A stretch of 44,056 bases of DNA, taken from assembly GCF_015477605.1 (NCBI RefSeq), contig NZ_JADLQX010000045.1, positions 1 to 44,056 of the forward strand, in the 5' to 3' direction. The stretch is from Nocardia amamiensis. GTDB lineage: Bacteria; Actinomycetota; Actinomycetes; Mycobacteriales; Mycobacteriaceae. Position 1 is the stretch's first letter; the number at the start of each line of letters is the position of its first letter. Below are positions 1-8,781 of this stretch, one piece after another. The notes beneath the pieces were generated by a model. It ran no database searches. It was not told the DNA's origin and was given only the letters and a program-made list of their open reading frames with translations. The position numbers were made by a program, and so were the translations under genes.

Positions 1-172
1 AGCCGGAAAATTAGCTGACAAAAAATGCCCGACCCTCCACACGGGGAGCGGAAGGCCGGAACCAAAAAATATTTGGCACTGACATTCATCGACACACTAT
101 TGAGTTCTCAAAGAACACACGCACACACATTCACTCCGGATTTCACCGGACTTTCAGTGAGGCAACCTATCC
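1..172 (-). other. rRNA operon leader with box A; 16S gene expected just left of the window
   Basis: Read on the minus strand, bases 117-104 give GTTCTTTGAGAACT, followed by CAATAGTGTG. This is the box A-type antitermination element typical of actinobacterial rRNA leaders. The leader then runs on through T-rich stretches toward the left edge, as in leaders directly ahead of 16S rRNA. No protein gene is supported here. The 16S gene itself is not in the window. A 16S-23S spacer is unlikely because promoters and a transporter operon lie upstream rather than 16S sequence. Confidence 0.75.
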
Positions 173-200
173 AGGTTAGCCCAGCCGTTCACCCGATCAA
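173..200 (-). promoter_or_regulatory. proximal rRNA operon promoter
   Basis: On the minus strand TTGATC (200-195) is followed after 16 bases by TAACCT (178-173), about 55 bases before box A. The hexamers fit a vegetative sigma factor. The assignment rests on sequence match and position only. Confidence 0.45.
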
Positions 201-333
201 AATCGGGGTCCCGATCAAGCTAGTGTGATCGCCAGGCGCTCCTCGTCCTACCTCGTTTCCCGGTCCCTCCACTCGGCGTTTCCGCTTCGCTTCTCGGCTC
301 CGGGTCGGTGTCCGTGTCGCTCTGACTTGGAAT

Positions 334-362
334 AAGTTACGCGGCGGATTTCACTTCGTCAA
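334..362 (-). promoter_or_regulatory. distal rRNA operon promoter
   Basis: On the minus strand TTGACG (362-357) is followed after exactly 17 bases by TAACTT (339-334). This is the best vegetative promoter match near the left edge. With the site at 173-200 it forms the tandem promoter layout usual for rRNA operons. Confidence 0.5.
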
Positions 363-484
363 ATCGCCTGCGCAGCGCGAAATTTCGCAGGTCAGAGAGG
401 TGCGATCGCCGGAACGACGGGCTGGATGGCACGAATGTGATCCAAGCCACCACAAGATCGTTCCGGAGCGCTCGCGGCACTCGC

Positions 485-1480
485 TCAGTTCGCGAGGGCG
501 TGGGCGGCGCCGCGGTGCAGCGGTACGGGAGCGGTATCCCTCGCGGTCTGCCTGCTGATACCTTTCGCGGCCGAATTGGCCTGTTCCAGTTGGGTTTTGC
601 GGTCGAACAAGGTCTTGGTCAGCACGCACGCGAGATCGGCGTCCAGGTCGTCGCGGACGAGCAGGACGTTCGGGACGACGATCGTCCTCACCTCGGCGGG
701 CAGGCCGTACGCGGCGGCGGGAATGGTTCCCGCTTCGTAGACGGGATTGATCTTGCGCAGGCTGTTCAGCTGATCGGTGACGTCGAGGAATCGCATGCGG
801 TCCCCCGCCACGGTGAACAGATCGGTGATTCCCGGCGTTGGCAGGCCGCCGGAGAAGAACATGGCGTCGATCGACCCGTCCTTCATGCCGTCCACGGTCT
901 TGGTCAGATCCAGCCGCTGGGCGGAGATGTCGCGATCGGGGTCCAGACCGGCGGCTTGCAGTATCCGCTGCGCGATCACCTCGGTGCCCGACTTCGGCGA
1001 GCCCGTGGAGACCCGCTTGCCACGCAGGTCGGCCACCGAGCTGATGCCCGCGTCCCGGCGCACGACCACCTGGGTGTAGTTCGGATACAGCCGCGCGAGC
1101 GCCTGCACCGGCTGTTTCTTGCCCTCGAAACTTCCGGTGCCGAGCACGGCGTCGGCGGCGCTGTCGGCCAAGGAGAACGCCACCTGATAGCTGCCCGCGA
1201 CGACCTGCTGGATGTTCTGCACCGATGCACCGGTCTCGGCGGCGGTCGCCTTCACCTTGCCGTCGGTGGCCTGGGCGACCTGGTCGGCGTAGGCGTTGCC
1301 GAGCGCGAAGTAGACCCCGGTGGCGTTGCCGGTCGCGATGCCGACCCGGGTTTCTCGCTCGAGCGCGCAGGTGACCGCCGCGCCCGAGTCCGTCTGCGGA
1401 GCGTCCCTGCGGCCACCGCAGCCCGCGAGCAGTGCCGCCGCGATCGTAATGACGGCGAATACCATTGCGGCTCTTCTCAT
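485..1480 (-). CDS. TRAP transporter solute-binding lipoprotein, TAXI family
   Basis: This 331-residue protein begins with a lipoprotein signal peptide. A positively charged start and a hydrophobic stretch lead to the lipobox LLAGC at about residues 16-20, so it should be anchored outside the membrane. The mature part has the TAXI-family (TRAP-associated extracytoplasmic immunogenic) pattern, including IATGNATGVYFALGNAYAD near the start and a GSPKSGTE segment mid-protein. It would bind an organic acid such as a dicarboxylate or glutamate-like solute and pass it to the permease; the ligand cannot be read from sequence. Its ATG overlaps the permease stop by four bases (ATGA, 1477-1480), so the two are translationally coupled. 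Confidence 0.9.
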   Translation of the reverse strand: MRRAAMVFAVITIAAALLAGCGGRRDAPQTDSGAAVTCALERETRVGIATGNATGVYFALGNAYADQVAQATDGKVKATAAETGASVQNIQQVVAGSYQVAFSLADSAADAVLGTGSFEGKKQPVQALARLYPNYTQVVVRRDAGISSVADLRGKRVSTGSPKSGTEVIAQRILQAAGLDPDRDISAQRLDLTKTVDGMKDGSIDAMFFSGGLPTPGITDLFTVAGDRMRFLDVTDQLNSLRKINPVYEAGTIPAAAYGLPAEVRTIVVPNVLLVRDDLDADLACVLTKTLFDRKTQLEQANSAAKGISRQTARDTAPVPLHRGAAHALAN

Positions 1481-3492
1481 GTCGTTCTCCTTCGCGACAG
1501 CAGAGTGATCCCGGCGGCCGCCAGCAGGGCGCACGCCCCGATGATCAGCGCGGCGGGCGCCAAGTACAGCAGCGTCAACCCGCCGAGGGCGGCCAACGCG
1601 CGGGCCGCGAGCGGCGCGGGTCCGATGCCGGGGAACCAGCCGCCGGTGGCCGCTGCCAGCGCGGCGACACCGACGCACGCGACCACCGTGGTCCAGAGGA
1701 TGCCGAGGATCGGCCCGCGCCCGAGCAGGTATTCGCCCGGACCGGTGAGGACGAACACGATCGGCACCAGGAATGCGGGCAGGGCGTACTTCAGGGCCTG
1801 CCACATGGTGGGCACGGTGCGGGCTCCGGTGATCGCGGCGGCGCCCACCGCCGCGAGTGCGGTCGGCGGCGTCACCTCCGAGAGCACCGAGTAGTAGAAG
1901 ACGAACATCGCGGCCGCGGGCGCGGGCACGTCGAGGGCCAGCAGCGCCGGGCCGATGATCGCCCAGCCGATGATGAACGACGCCGTGACCGGCACCGCGA
2001 GGCCGAGCAGCGCGAGCGCGACGGCGGCGAGCGCGACGGTGCACGCCAGCACGACGGTGTGGTTGTCCGACAGCGCCTTCGCTGCGCGCACCAGCAATGC
2101 CGCGAGCTGTGCGCCGAGGCCGGTCTTGGTCGTCATCGCGGTGATGACGCCCGCGGCCGCGCACACCGCGACCACCGGCAGCGCCGAACGAACGCCGCTG
2201 CCGACCGTGGCGAAAACCAGGCGCGGCGACCGGGCGGCGGCTCTGGTCCGCGCGTCGAAGAACGCCAGGACGAACGCCAGCGCGGTCGCGTAGACCACCG
2301 CTCGCGTCGCGCTCATCCCGATGAGCAGCAGCACGACAATCGCGATCAGCGAGAGGAAGTGATAGCCGAACCGCAGCAGGAGCCGACCCGCCGAAGCGCC
2401 GCCGATCTCGACCGGTTCGGTGCCCAGCCTGCGCGCATCGATCTCGACGGCGAGCAGGATGCCCAGGTAGTAGAGGAGGGTCGGGATCAGCGCCCAGCCG
2501 AGCACGGTGACATACGAGACCTCGAGGTATTCGGCGACGATGAACGCCGCGACCCCCAGCGTGGGCGGCGACAGAATCGCGCCAACGCCCGCCGCCGCGA
2601 GCATGCCGCCCGCCTGTTCCGGCGGATACCCCGCGCGCCGCAGGATCGGCCAGGTCACCGCGCCCACGCTCACCGCGGTAGCGGTTCCGGAGCCGGATAC
2701 CGTGCCGAGCAGGAAACCCGAGGCCACGGCGGTGCGTCCGGCGGCACTGCGCGAGCGCCGGAACGCCGCGACCGACAGATCCACGAAGAACTGCGCCGCA
2801 CCGGAGAACTCGAGCACCGCGCCGTACAGGGTGAACAGCACGATGTAGGTGGCCGCGACATCGAGCGGGGTGCCGTAGAAGCCGCTGCCGGAATTGAACA
2901 GGGCATCGATGATCTGGCCGAAGTCCAGACCGGCGTGCGCGATGCTCCATTCCTGCGGCAGCAGCCCTCCGTAATACCCGTAGGCGAGGAAGACCAGGCA
3001 CACGGCAGGCAACACCCAACCCGTCGTGCGCCGGCATGCTTCCAGGACGAGCACCAGCAACACCGTGCCGACCGCGACGTCGACGGGATCGAGCAGTCCT
3101 TGCCGATCGAGGAATGCGTCGTATCCGCCGCCACCCGAACCGATCGTCATCGGGGCTACGGGATACAGACAGACCGCCAGCGCCACCATCGCCAGCAACC
3201 AGTCGACGATGCCTGGGTGGTTGCGCCGATCCAGGAAGCGAAAGCCCGACCCGTAGGCGAGAAAGACCGTGGGCAACGTGCCGGCCAGGAAGATGACCAG
3301 GTAGTACTGGCTACCCTGCGGCAACGGCCGGAACACCTGCCACAGCACGAGAATCGCGACAGCGAACGCGGCGGCGGCGACCAATCGCTCCGCCCAGCCG
3401 CTCAGTACCCGCGCGGGCCGCTCCTCGTCGTCGAACTCCACGACCGGCGGGCGCTTCTGCTCGTCCACCCGAGCGCCCAGCGTGTCCGACAT
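1477..3492 (-). CDS. TRAP transporter fused permease (DctQM-type)
   Basis: This 671-residue polytopic membrane protein has more than twelve hydrophobic segments. It combines the small DctQ-like and large DctM-like subunits in one chain, as is usual for TAXI-type TRAP systems. Conserved pieces include the GSGTATAVSVGAVTWP region and EVTPPTALAA near the C-terminus, typical of the large TRAP subunit. The start at 3492 (MSDTLGA) was preferred to a more upstream in-frame ATG because family N-termini begin close to it. It forms a two-gene operon with the binding lipoprotein. The energy source is expected to be an ion gradient, as in other TRAP systems. Confidence 0.9.
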   Translation of the reverse strand: MSDTLGARVDEQKRPPVVEFDDEERPARVLSGWAERLVAAAAFAVAILVLWQVFRPLPQGSQYYLVIFLAGTLPTVFLAYGSGFRFLDRRNHPGIVDWLLAMVALAVCLYPVAPMTIGSGGGGYDAFLDRQGLLDPVDVAVGTVLLVLVLEACRRTTGWVLPAVCLVFLAYGYYGGLLPQEWSIAHAGLDFGQIIDALFNSGSGFYGTPLDVAATYIVLFTLYGAVLEFSGAAQFFVDLSVAAFRRSRSAAGRTAVASGFLLGTVSGSGTATAVSVGAVTWPILRRAGYPPEQAGGMLAAAGVGAILSPPTLGVAAFIVAEYLEVSYVTVLGWALIPTLLYYLGILLAVEIDARRLGTEPVEIGGASAGRLLLRFGYHFLSLIAIVVLLLIGMSATRAVVYATALAFVLAFFDARTRAAARSPRLVFATVGSGVRSALPVVAVCAAAGVITAMTTKTGLGAQLAALLVRAAKALSDNHTVVLACTVALAAVALALLGLAVPVTASFIIGWAIIGPALLALDVPAPAAAMFVFYYSVLSEVTPPTALAAVGAAAITGARTVPTMWQALKYALPAFLVPIVFVLTGPGEYLLGRGPILGILWTTVVACVGVAALAAATGGWFPGIGPAPLAARALAALGGLTLLYLAPAALIIGACALLAAAGITLLSRRRTT

Positions 3493-3641
3493 GGCGAGAC
3501 GATAGCAACACACGCACGCCTGTGTACCGGCTTTGACGTTGTGCTACCGATATTCTCGCGGGTCGTCCGTCGGCAGCAGCAGCGCGGCTTCGGCCTGTCC
3601 AGCGGGTGGATCGTTTGTTCGGTGATGGTCGGTCGGCTCCA

Positions 3642-4646
3642 TCACCTTTGATCGACAGCGCCGGTTCGACGCCGTACCGGGCGGGGATTTCCGGCCGCGC
3701 GAAGTAGTTTGGCGCCGAGTGTGCTCAGCAGGTCTTTCATTTCCTGGGGTTCGACGACCTCGAACTCGAGGTCCAAGTGCGCGATGCGGAGGGCGGTCCA
3801 CTCCAAAGAATCCGCCGATGTGCGCAGCAGGCAGGTCCGCGCGTCCACCGCCTCGATCTCCTCTGCACGAACCCGGAACGATTCGATGAGCATGTCGGCG
3901 GAGGCGTGGACGCGCAGGACCACGTGGCGGGCCGGGCGGGAGCGGGCCAGCTGGCTGGTGACAAAGCTTGCCGCGTCTGCGGTGGGCAATGTTCTTGGCG
4001 TGCAACGTATTCCGGTGGGATGCGGGGAGGTCACGCGGTCCACGCGGAAGGTGCGCCAGTCGGTGCGGTCCACGTCCCAAGCCACCAGATACCAGCGGCG
4101 GCCCGCGGAGACCAGGCTGTGCGGCTCGGCGAGGCGGCTGGTTTCGGCGTCGGCCTTGTCCCGGTAGCGGAAGCGGATCCGCTCGCCGTCGCGCGCGGCG
4201 GCGGCCAGGACGACGAGGATCTCGGGGTCGATCACCGGCCCGGCGGCGGGACCGGCGAGCGACACGGTGGCGGAGTCGATCGCGTCGACCCGGCGCCGTA
4301 ACCGCGACGGCAGCACCTGCTGCAGTTTCACCAAGGCGCGGGCGGCCGATTCCTCGATACCCGCGACCGCGCCTTGGGCCGCCCCGCGCAGGCCGAGCGT
4401 GATCGCCACCGCCTCCTCGTCGTCGAGCAGCAGCGGAGGCAGCGCGGCACCCGCTTGCAGCCGGTATCCGCCGACCGCGCCGAGGCTCGCGACCACCGGA
4501 TACTCCAGCTCGCGCAAGCGCTCGACATCGCGGCGCACCGTCCGCACCGTGACTCCGAGCCGTGCGGCCAGTTCCGGACCGCTCCATTCGCGGCGGGTCT
4601 GCAGCAGCGACAGCAGCTGCAGCAGGCGCGCGGCGGTCTGGGTCAC
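3642..4646 (-). CDS. WYL-domain transcriptional regulator with N-terminal helix-turn-helix
   Basis: This 334-residue protein has an N-terminal winged helix (about residues 5-60, with LAARLGVTVRTVRRDVERL as recognition region) and a WYL sensor domain in the middle (about 140-220, including IRFRYRD and RRWYLVAWD). Such proteins bind DNA and respond to nucleotides, nucleic acid or small ligands. It starts with GTG and diverges from the UvrA-like gene, with 63 bases between the start codons, so it probably controls that neighbour and itself. A -10-like CATACT (4659-4654) ends seven bases before the GTG, which suggests a leaderless message. Confidence 0.88.
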   Translation of the reverse strand: MTQTAARLLQLLSLLQTRREWSGPELAARLGVTVRTVRRDVERLRELEYPVVASLGAVGGYRLQAGAALPPLLLDDEEAVAITLGLRGAAQGAVAGIEESAARALVKLQQVLPSRLRRRVDAIDSATVSLAGPAAGPVIDPEILVVLAAAARDGERIRFRYRDKADAETSRLAEPHSLVSAGRRWYLVAWDVDRTDWRTFRVDRVTSPHPTGIRCTPRTLPTADAASFVTSQLARSRPARHVVLRVHASADMLIESFRVRAEEIEAVDARTCLLRTSADSLEWTALRIAHLDLEFEVVEPQEMKDLLSTLGAKLLRAAGNPRPVRRRTGAVDQR

Positions 4647-4709
4647 GCGATCCAGTATGGCCGCGAACGAGGACAGAAACCGACCTCATGGCCTCCTAGC
4701 CTGGGGGCC

Positions 4710-7031
4710 GTGCATGCAGATCGAGACACCATCAGGATCATCGGGGCCCGCGAGAACAATCTCCGCGACGTCTCGCTGACCATTCCCAAGGGCAGGATCG
4801 TGGTCTTCACCGGCGTCTCCGGTTCGGGGAAATCGTCGGTGGTCTTCGGGACCGTCGCGGTCGAATCACAGCGGCAACTCAACGAGACCTTCACCTGGTT
4901 CATCCGCAATCGGCTGCCCAAATACGAGCGGCCCGAAGCCGACGTGATCGACAACCTGGCGCCCGCCGTCGTCGTCGACCAGAAGCCGATCGGCGGCAAT
5001 TCGCGTTCCACGGTCGGGACCATGACCGACATCCAGTCGGTCATTCGCGTGCTGTTCTCCCGGCACGGTGTGCCCAGCGCGGGCGAGGCCACGCGCTATT
5101 CGTTCAACGACCCGCTGGGCATGTGCCCGGCCTGCGGCGGGCTGGGCCACGTGGTGCGTCCGGATCTGGACAAGCTCGTCGACCCCGGCAAGTCGCTCAA
5201 CGAGGGCGCTATCACCTTCGCTCCCTTCGCGATCGGCACCTTCCAATGGCAGCTCTACGCCGAGTCCGGATTGTTCGATCCGGACAAGCCGCTCCGTGAG
5301 TTCACCCCGGAGGAGTGGCATTTGTTCTTGCACGGCAACGGTTTCCGGGTACCACGGCGGAACAGGAACGGGTCGGCGGGCAACAATGCCTACGAGGGAC
5401 TGCTGGAGCGAGTCGAACGGCTCTACATCAAGCGCGATCTCACCGCGCTGTCGGACAAGAACCGTGCGGCCGCGCAGGCGGTGGTCACCGAGGAGATATG
5501 CCCGGACTGCGGCGGCGCGCGGCTCAACGCCGCCGCGCTCGCGAGCCGGATCGATGGGCTCGGCATCGCCGACTACGGCCGGCTGGAGATCACCGACCTC
5601 ATCGAGGTGCTGGCCGCCATCGACGATCCGGTCGCCGAGCCGATCGCGAGCGCCGCGATCGCCCGGTTGCGCCGGATCGAGGAGGTCGGCCTCGGGTATC
5701 TCTCGCTCGATCGGGAGACGTCGACGCTGTCGGGCGGCGAGGCGCAGCGTCTCAAGGTCGTGCGGCACCTCGGCTCCAGCCTGACCGGGATGACCTACAT
5801 CTTCGACGAACCGAGCGTCGGCATGCATCCGCGTGACGTGGGCCGATTGAACAATCTGCTGATCCGATTGCGGGACAAGGGAAATACTGTGCTGGTGGTG
5901 GAACACTCCCCCGATGTGATCGCCGTCGCCGATCACGTCATCGACATGGGTCCCGGCGCGGGCTCGCACGGCGGGCGGGTGGTATTCGAGGGCACGGTCG
6001 AGGCGTTGCGCCGCGCCGGCACGTCCACCGGCGAGCGATTGCGCCGGGTGCGCCGGGTCAAGGAGCACCCACGGCGGCCGACCGGATGGTTGACCGTCAC
6101 CGATGTCGACACCCACAACCTGAAGAATCTCACCGCGCGGTTTCCCACGGGCGTGCTCACCGCGGTGACCGGCGTCGCGGGCTCCGGAAAGAGCACGCTG
6201 GTCTCCGGCGCGTTCGTCGCGGCGCATCCGCAGGTCATCGCGGTCGACCAAGCGGCGATCGCCGCTTCCCGGCGCTCCAGCCCGGCCACCTATCTCGGCA
6301 TGATGGATCCGCTGCGTCAGCTGTTCGCCAAGCGGCACGGCGTGCGACCGGGCATGTTCAGCTTCAACTCCGACGGCGCGTGCGACGAATGCGGTGGCGC
6401 CGGCGTGATCTTCACCGACCTGGCCTACATGGACCCGGTCACCACCGTGTGCCAGATCTGCCACGGACGCCGGTACCGGCCGGAGGTGCTCGCATACGAG
6501 ATCCGCGGCGCGTCCATCGCCGACGTGCTGGAGATGACCGCCGAGGAGGCGCTAGATTTCTGGGACGAGCGGGATGACCAGCGGATTCGCATGCCGTTGC
6601 GGTCGCTGCTCGATGTCGGGCTCGGCTATCTCACCCTCGGCAGATCGCTCAGCTCCCTTTCCGGAGGGGAGCGCCAGCGTATCAAACTGGCCGATCACCT
6701 CCATCGCCGCGGCGAAGTCTACGTCCTGGACGAACCGACCACCGGGCTGCACATGGCCGACGTGGACATCCTTGTCGCGCTGCTGGACCGGCTGGTCGAC
6801 GCGGGCAACACGGTGATAGTCATCGAGCACGACCTGGACGTCGTCGCCCGCGCGGACTGGGTGATCGATCTCGGGCCGGACGGTGGAAAGCACGGTGGGG
6901 AGATAGTTTTCGCGGGAACGCCCTCGGCGTTGCTGGCGGACGGCCGATCCATCACCGCGGACTATCTGCGGCGCAGCGTGGGTGCGTGTGCTGAAATCCG
7001 CGAGACCGCAGGTCCCGCGGCGGCATCATGA
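4710..7031 (+). CDS. UvrA-like ABC ATPase (UvrA2/DrrC type)
   Basis: This 773-residue protein has two ABC ATPase halves. The first has Walker A GVSGSGKSS (about 35-43) and signature LSGGEAQR followed by YIFDEPSVGMHPRD. The second has Walker A GVAGSGKST, signature LSGGERQR and VLDEPTTGLH. Cys pairs for zinc modules are seen (CPACGG, CPDCGG, CDECGG, CQICHG). It is shorter than the roughly 950 residues of the repair protein UvrA, matching the UvrA-like paralogues linked to resistance to DNA-binding drugs. The GTG at 4710 was chosen because homology begins there. A -10-like TAGCCT ends seven bases upstream, so the message may be leaderless. Confidence 0.88.
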   Translation: MHADRDTIRIIGARENNLRDVSLTIPKGRIVVFTGVSGSGKSSVVFGTVAVESQRQLNETFTWFIRNRLPKYERPEADVIDNLAPAVVVDQKPIGGNSRSTVGTMTDIQSVIRVLFSRHGVPSAGEATRYSFNDPLGMCPACGGLGHVVRPDLDKLVDPGKSLNEGAITFAPFAIGTFQWQLYAESGLFDPDKPLREFTPEEWHLFLHGNGFRVPRRNRNGSAGNNAYEGLLERVERLYIKRDLTALSDKNRAAAQAVVTEEICPDCGGARLNAAALASRIDGLGIADYGRLEITDLIEVLAAIDDPVAEPIASAAIARLRRIEEVGLGYLSLDRETSTLSGGEAQRLKVVRHLGSSLTGMTYIFDEPSVGMHPRDVGRLNNLLIRLRDKGNTVLVVEHSPDVIAVADHVIDMGPGAGSHGGRVVFEGTVEALRRAGTSTGERLRRVRRVKEHPRRPTGWLTVTDVDTHNLKNLTARFPTGVLTAVTGVAGSGKSTLVSGAFVAAHPQVIAVDQAAIAASRRSSPATYLGMMDPLRQLFAKRHGVRPGMFSFNSDGACDECGGAGVIFTDLAYMDPVTTVCQICHGRRYRPEVLAYEIRGASIADVLEMTAEEALDFWDERDDQRIRMPLRSLLDVGLGYLTLGRSLSSLSGGERQRIKLADHLHRRGEVYVLDEPTTGLHMADVDILVALLDRLVDAGNTVIVIEHDLDVVARADWVIDLGPDGGKHGGEIVFAGTPSALLADGRSITADYLRRSVGACAEIRETAGPAAAS

Positions 7032-7035
7032 AGGT

Positions 7036-7914
7036 ATGACGACGCGCGAGGTGGTCCGGGCGGGGGCATTCGCGCGGATCTACGACCCGAGCGTCGGGGA
7101 GCCGGATGCGTGGTACATCAACGACCACACGCTGGTTCGCGACCAGGCTGGGCGATGGCACCTGTTCGGGATCACCCATCGGGAGCCTGCGGACCCGTTC
7201 GACGAAATCGAGTTCGCGCACGCCTGCGCCGACCGGTTGCACGGGCCGTGGGCCAAGCACCCGTCGGCTTTACGGGTCGATCGAGACTACGGGGAGACAC
7301 ATCTGTGGGCGCCGTACGTGGTCGGCGCGCACGGCCAGTACTACATGTTCTACGCCGCGGGCGGCGCCGACCGCACCGCCGCGGCCATGAACCTGGCCAC
7401 CTCGACCGACCTGTTCCAGTGGACGAGACTTCCTACCGGTCCACTGTTTCACGACGGCTACGACGCTCGCGACCCGATGGTGGCGCGTGTGGGCGACCAG
7501 TGGGTGATGTACTACTGCGCCACCAGCGCCGCCACCGGCGGTCATCACGTCGTCGCCTATCGCACCAGCACCGACCTCGTGCACTGGGGTGAACGCCACA
7601 TCGCCTACACCGACCCGGCCAAAGGCACCGAAGCGGGCAACACCGAGTCTCCGTACGTCCTGCGGCACGACGGCTGGTGGTATCTGTTCATCGGCCCCCG
7701 CCCGGATTACGTCGGCACCGACGTCTTCCGCAGCGACAGCCCATTTCGCTTCCGCATCGGGGACAAGGTCGGCCATATCGCCGCGCACGCGGCCGAAGTG
7801 GTCCGCGAGGACGGCCGCTGGTGGATCACGAGTGCGGGCTGGGGTCAGGGTGGTGTCCAGCTGGCGCCACTCGCCTTCCCGCAGTCGTACGTCATCAAAG
7901 CTGTTCCGCGATAG
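7036..7914 (+). CDS. Five-bladed beta-propeller glycosidase-like protein (GH43/GH32 clan)
   Basis: This 292-residue protein has no signal peptide. The three acidic motifs of the GH32/43/68/117 superfold can be seen: an early NDHTLVRD, a central DARDPMV like the RDP motif, and TESPYVLR, where Glu would be the general acid. Repeated blade strands such as WYLFIGP and YYMFYAA support the fold. Substrate is unknown; related enzymes act on arabinosides, fructosides or xylosides. It starts four bases after the UvrA-like stop and runs convergent with the FMN reductase, overlapping it by 20 bases. The sugar genes begin about 0.9 kb downstream, so a shared pathway is possible but unproven. Confidence 0.75.
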   Translation: MTTREVVRAGAFARIYDPSVGEPDAWYINDHTLVRDQAGRWHLFGITHREPADPFDEIEFAHACADRLHGPWAKHPSALRVDRDYGETHLWAPYVVGAHGQYYMFYAAGGADRTAAAMNLATSTDLFQWTRLPTGPLFHDGYDARDPMVARVGDQWVMYYCATSAATGGHHVVAYRTSTDLVHWGERHIAYTDPAKGTEAGNTESPYVLRHDGWWYLFIGPRPDYVGTDVFRSDSPFRFRIGDKVGHIAAHAAEVVREDGRWWITSAGWGQGGVQLAPLAFPQSYVIKAVPR

Positions 7915-8521
7915 TCGCTCCGACGTACCGATCTCCTTCGGAGTCGATGTGCGTGGTATCGGTGCCGGTCCGCAGCGGCGCGAGCGCAGCGCTCCAGGCG
8001 ACGAGCTGATCCAGCGTCTTGTTCAGGCCGGTGACATGGTGGTCACGTGGTGTGAAGGTGGTGTAGTTTTCGAAATCGGTGAGCAGCGAGATCGCGACCT
8101 GATAGCCCACGTCGGCCATGCCCAGCGTGCCGCATACCGTCCGCAGCTGTACTACGGCGCGGGCGCCGCCGCCAGCGCCGTAGGAGACGAATCCGACCGC
8201 CTTGTCGCTCCATTCCGCGCACAGGTGGTCGATGGCGTTCTTCAGAACTCCCGGGGCGCCGCCGTTGTATTCCGGGGTTACGATCACGAAGCCGTCGAAT
8301 GGGGCGATCCGCTCGGCCCAGGCGCGGGTGTGCTCATGGATGGAGGGGCCGAACATCGGCGGCGCGGGCTCGTCCAGATGCGGTAGCGGGTGATCGCGCA
8401 GATCGATCAGTTCGAACTCGGCGTCGCCGCGCTGCGATGCCGTGGCCAGAACCCACTGGGCGACCTGCGGACCGTTACGGTTGGGCCGGGTACTGCCGAG
8501 GATGATGCCGATTCTGATCAT
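7895..8521 (-). CDS. NADPH-dependent FMN reductase family protein
   Basis: This 208-residue flavodoxin-fold protein starts with IRIGIILGSTRPNRNG, the FMN phosphate-binding loop of the family. It has TPEYNGGAPGVLKNAIDHL, the conserved flavin-contact and dimer motif, and VSYGAGGGARAV. Relatives reduce FMN, quinones or azo compounds using NADPH in the cytoplasm. The ATG at 8521 is preceded by a GGAG ribosome site at suitable spacing. Its 3' end overlaps the glycosidase-like gene on the other strand by 20 bases. Confidence 0.9.
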   Translation of the reverse strand: MIRIGIILGSTRPNRNGPQVAQWVLATASQRGDAEFELIDLRDHPLPHLDEPAPPMFGPSIHEHTRAWAERIAPFDGFVIVTPEYNGGAPGVLKNAIDHLCAEWSDKAVGFVSYGAGGGARAVVQLRTVCGTLGMADVGYQVAISLLTDFENYTTFTPRDHHVTGLNKTLDQLVAWSAALAPLRTGTDTTHIDSEGDRYVGATIAEQL

Positions 8522-8781
8522 TTTCCCAACTCCTGCTCTGCTGACAGTGTCACGACCTACCGACGACACAGCCGTCCGGAATGTCAGGCCTCCGCACAAC
8601 TCGGGTCGCTGATTCTTCGATCTCGGTGAGGGACACTGCGGTGTCGAAGAGGTTCCGCGGTAAGCGGTCCGAAGCACCGGCGAGGGACTCGATTTCCGCA
8701 AACGCGCCAACGAGCCCGGCCGTGGCTGGTATCTGTTGATCGAGTCGAACTCTCCGACCATCCCCAACGGGAGGGACCGGC

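Noticed and set aside
377..388. GCGAAATTTCGC, a perfect 12-base palindrome
   Set aside because: It lies between the TRAP operon end and the rRNA promoters without a clear target; kept only as a possible factor-binding site.
408..466. CCGGAACGA and TCGTTCCGG, a 9-base inverted repeat 41 bases apart, considered as TRAP terminator
   Set aside because: The loop is too long for an efficient terminator, so it is not listed as one.
485..3037. An 850-residue minus-strand frame across both TRAP genes
   Set aside because: Only its last 331 residues (485-1480) are the binding lipoprotein; the rest is an Arg-rich shadow of the permease in another frame.
1465..3651. A 728-residue plus-strand frame
   Set aside because: Very rich in Arg, Gln and Asp with no motif, antisense to the clear TRAP permease.
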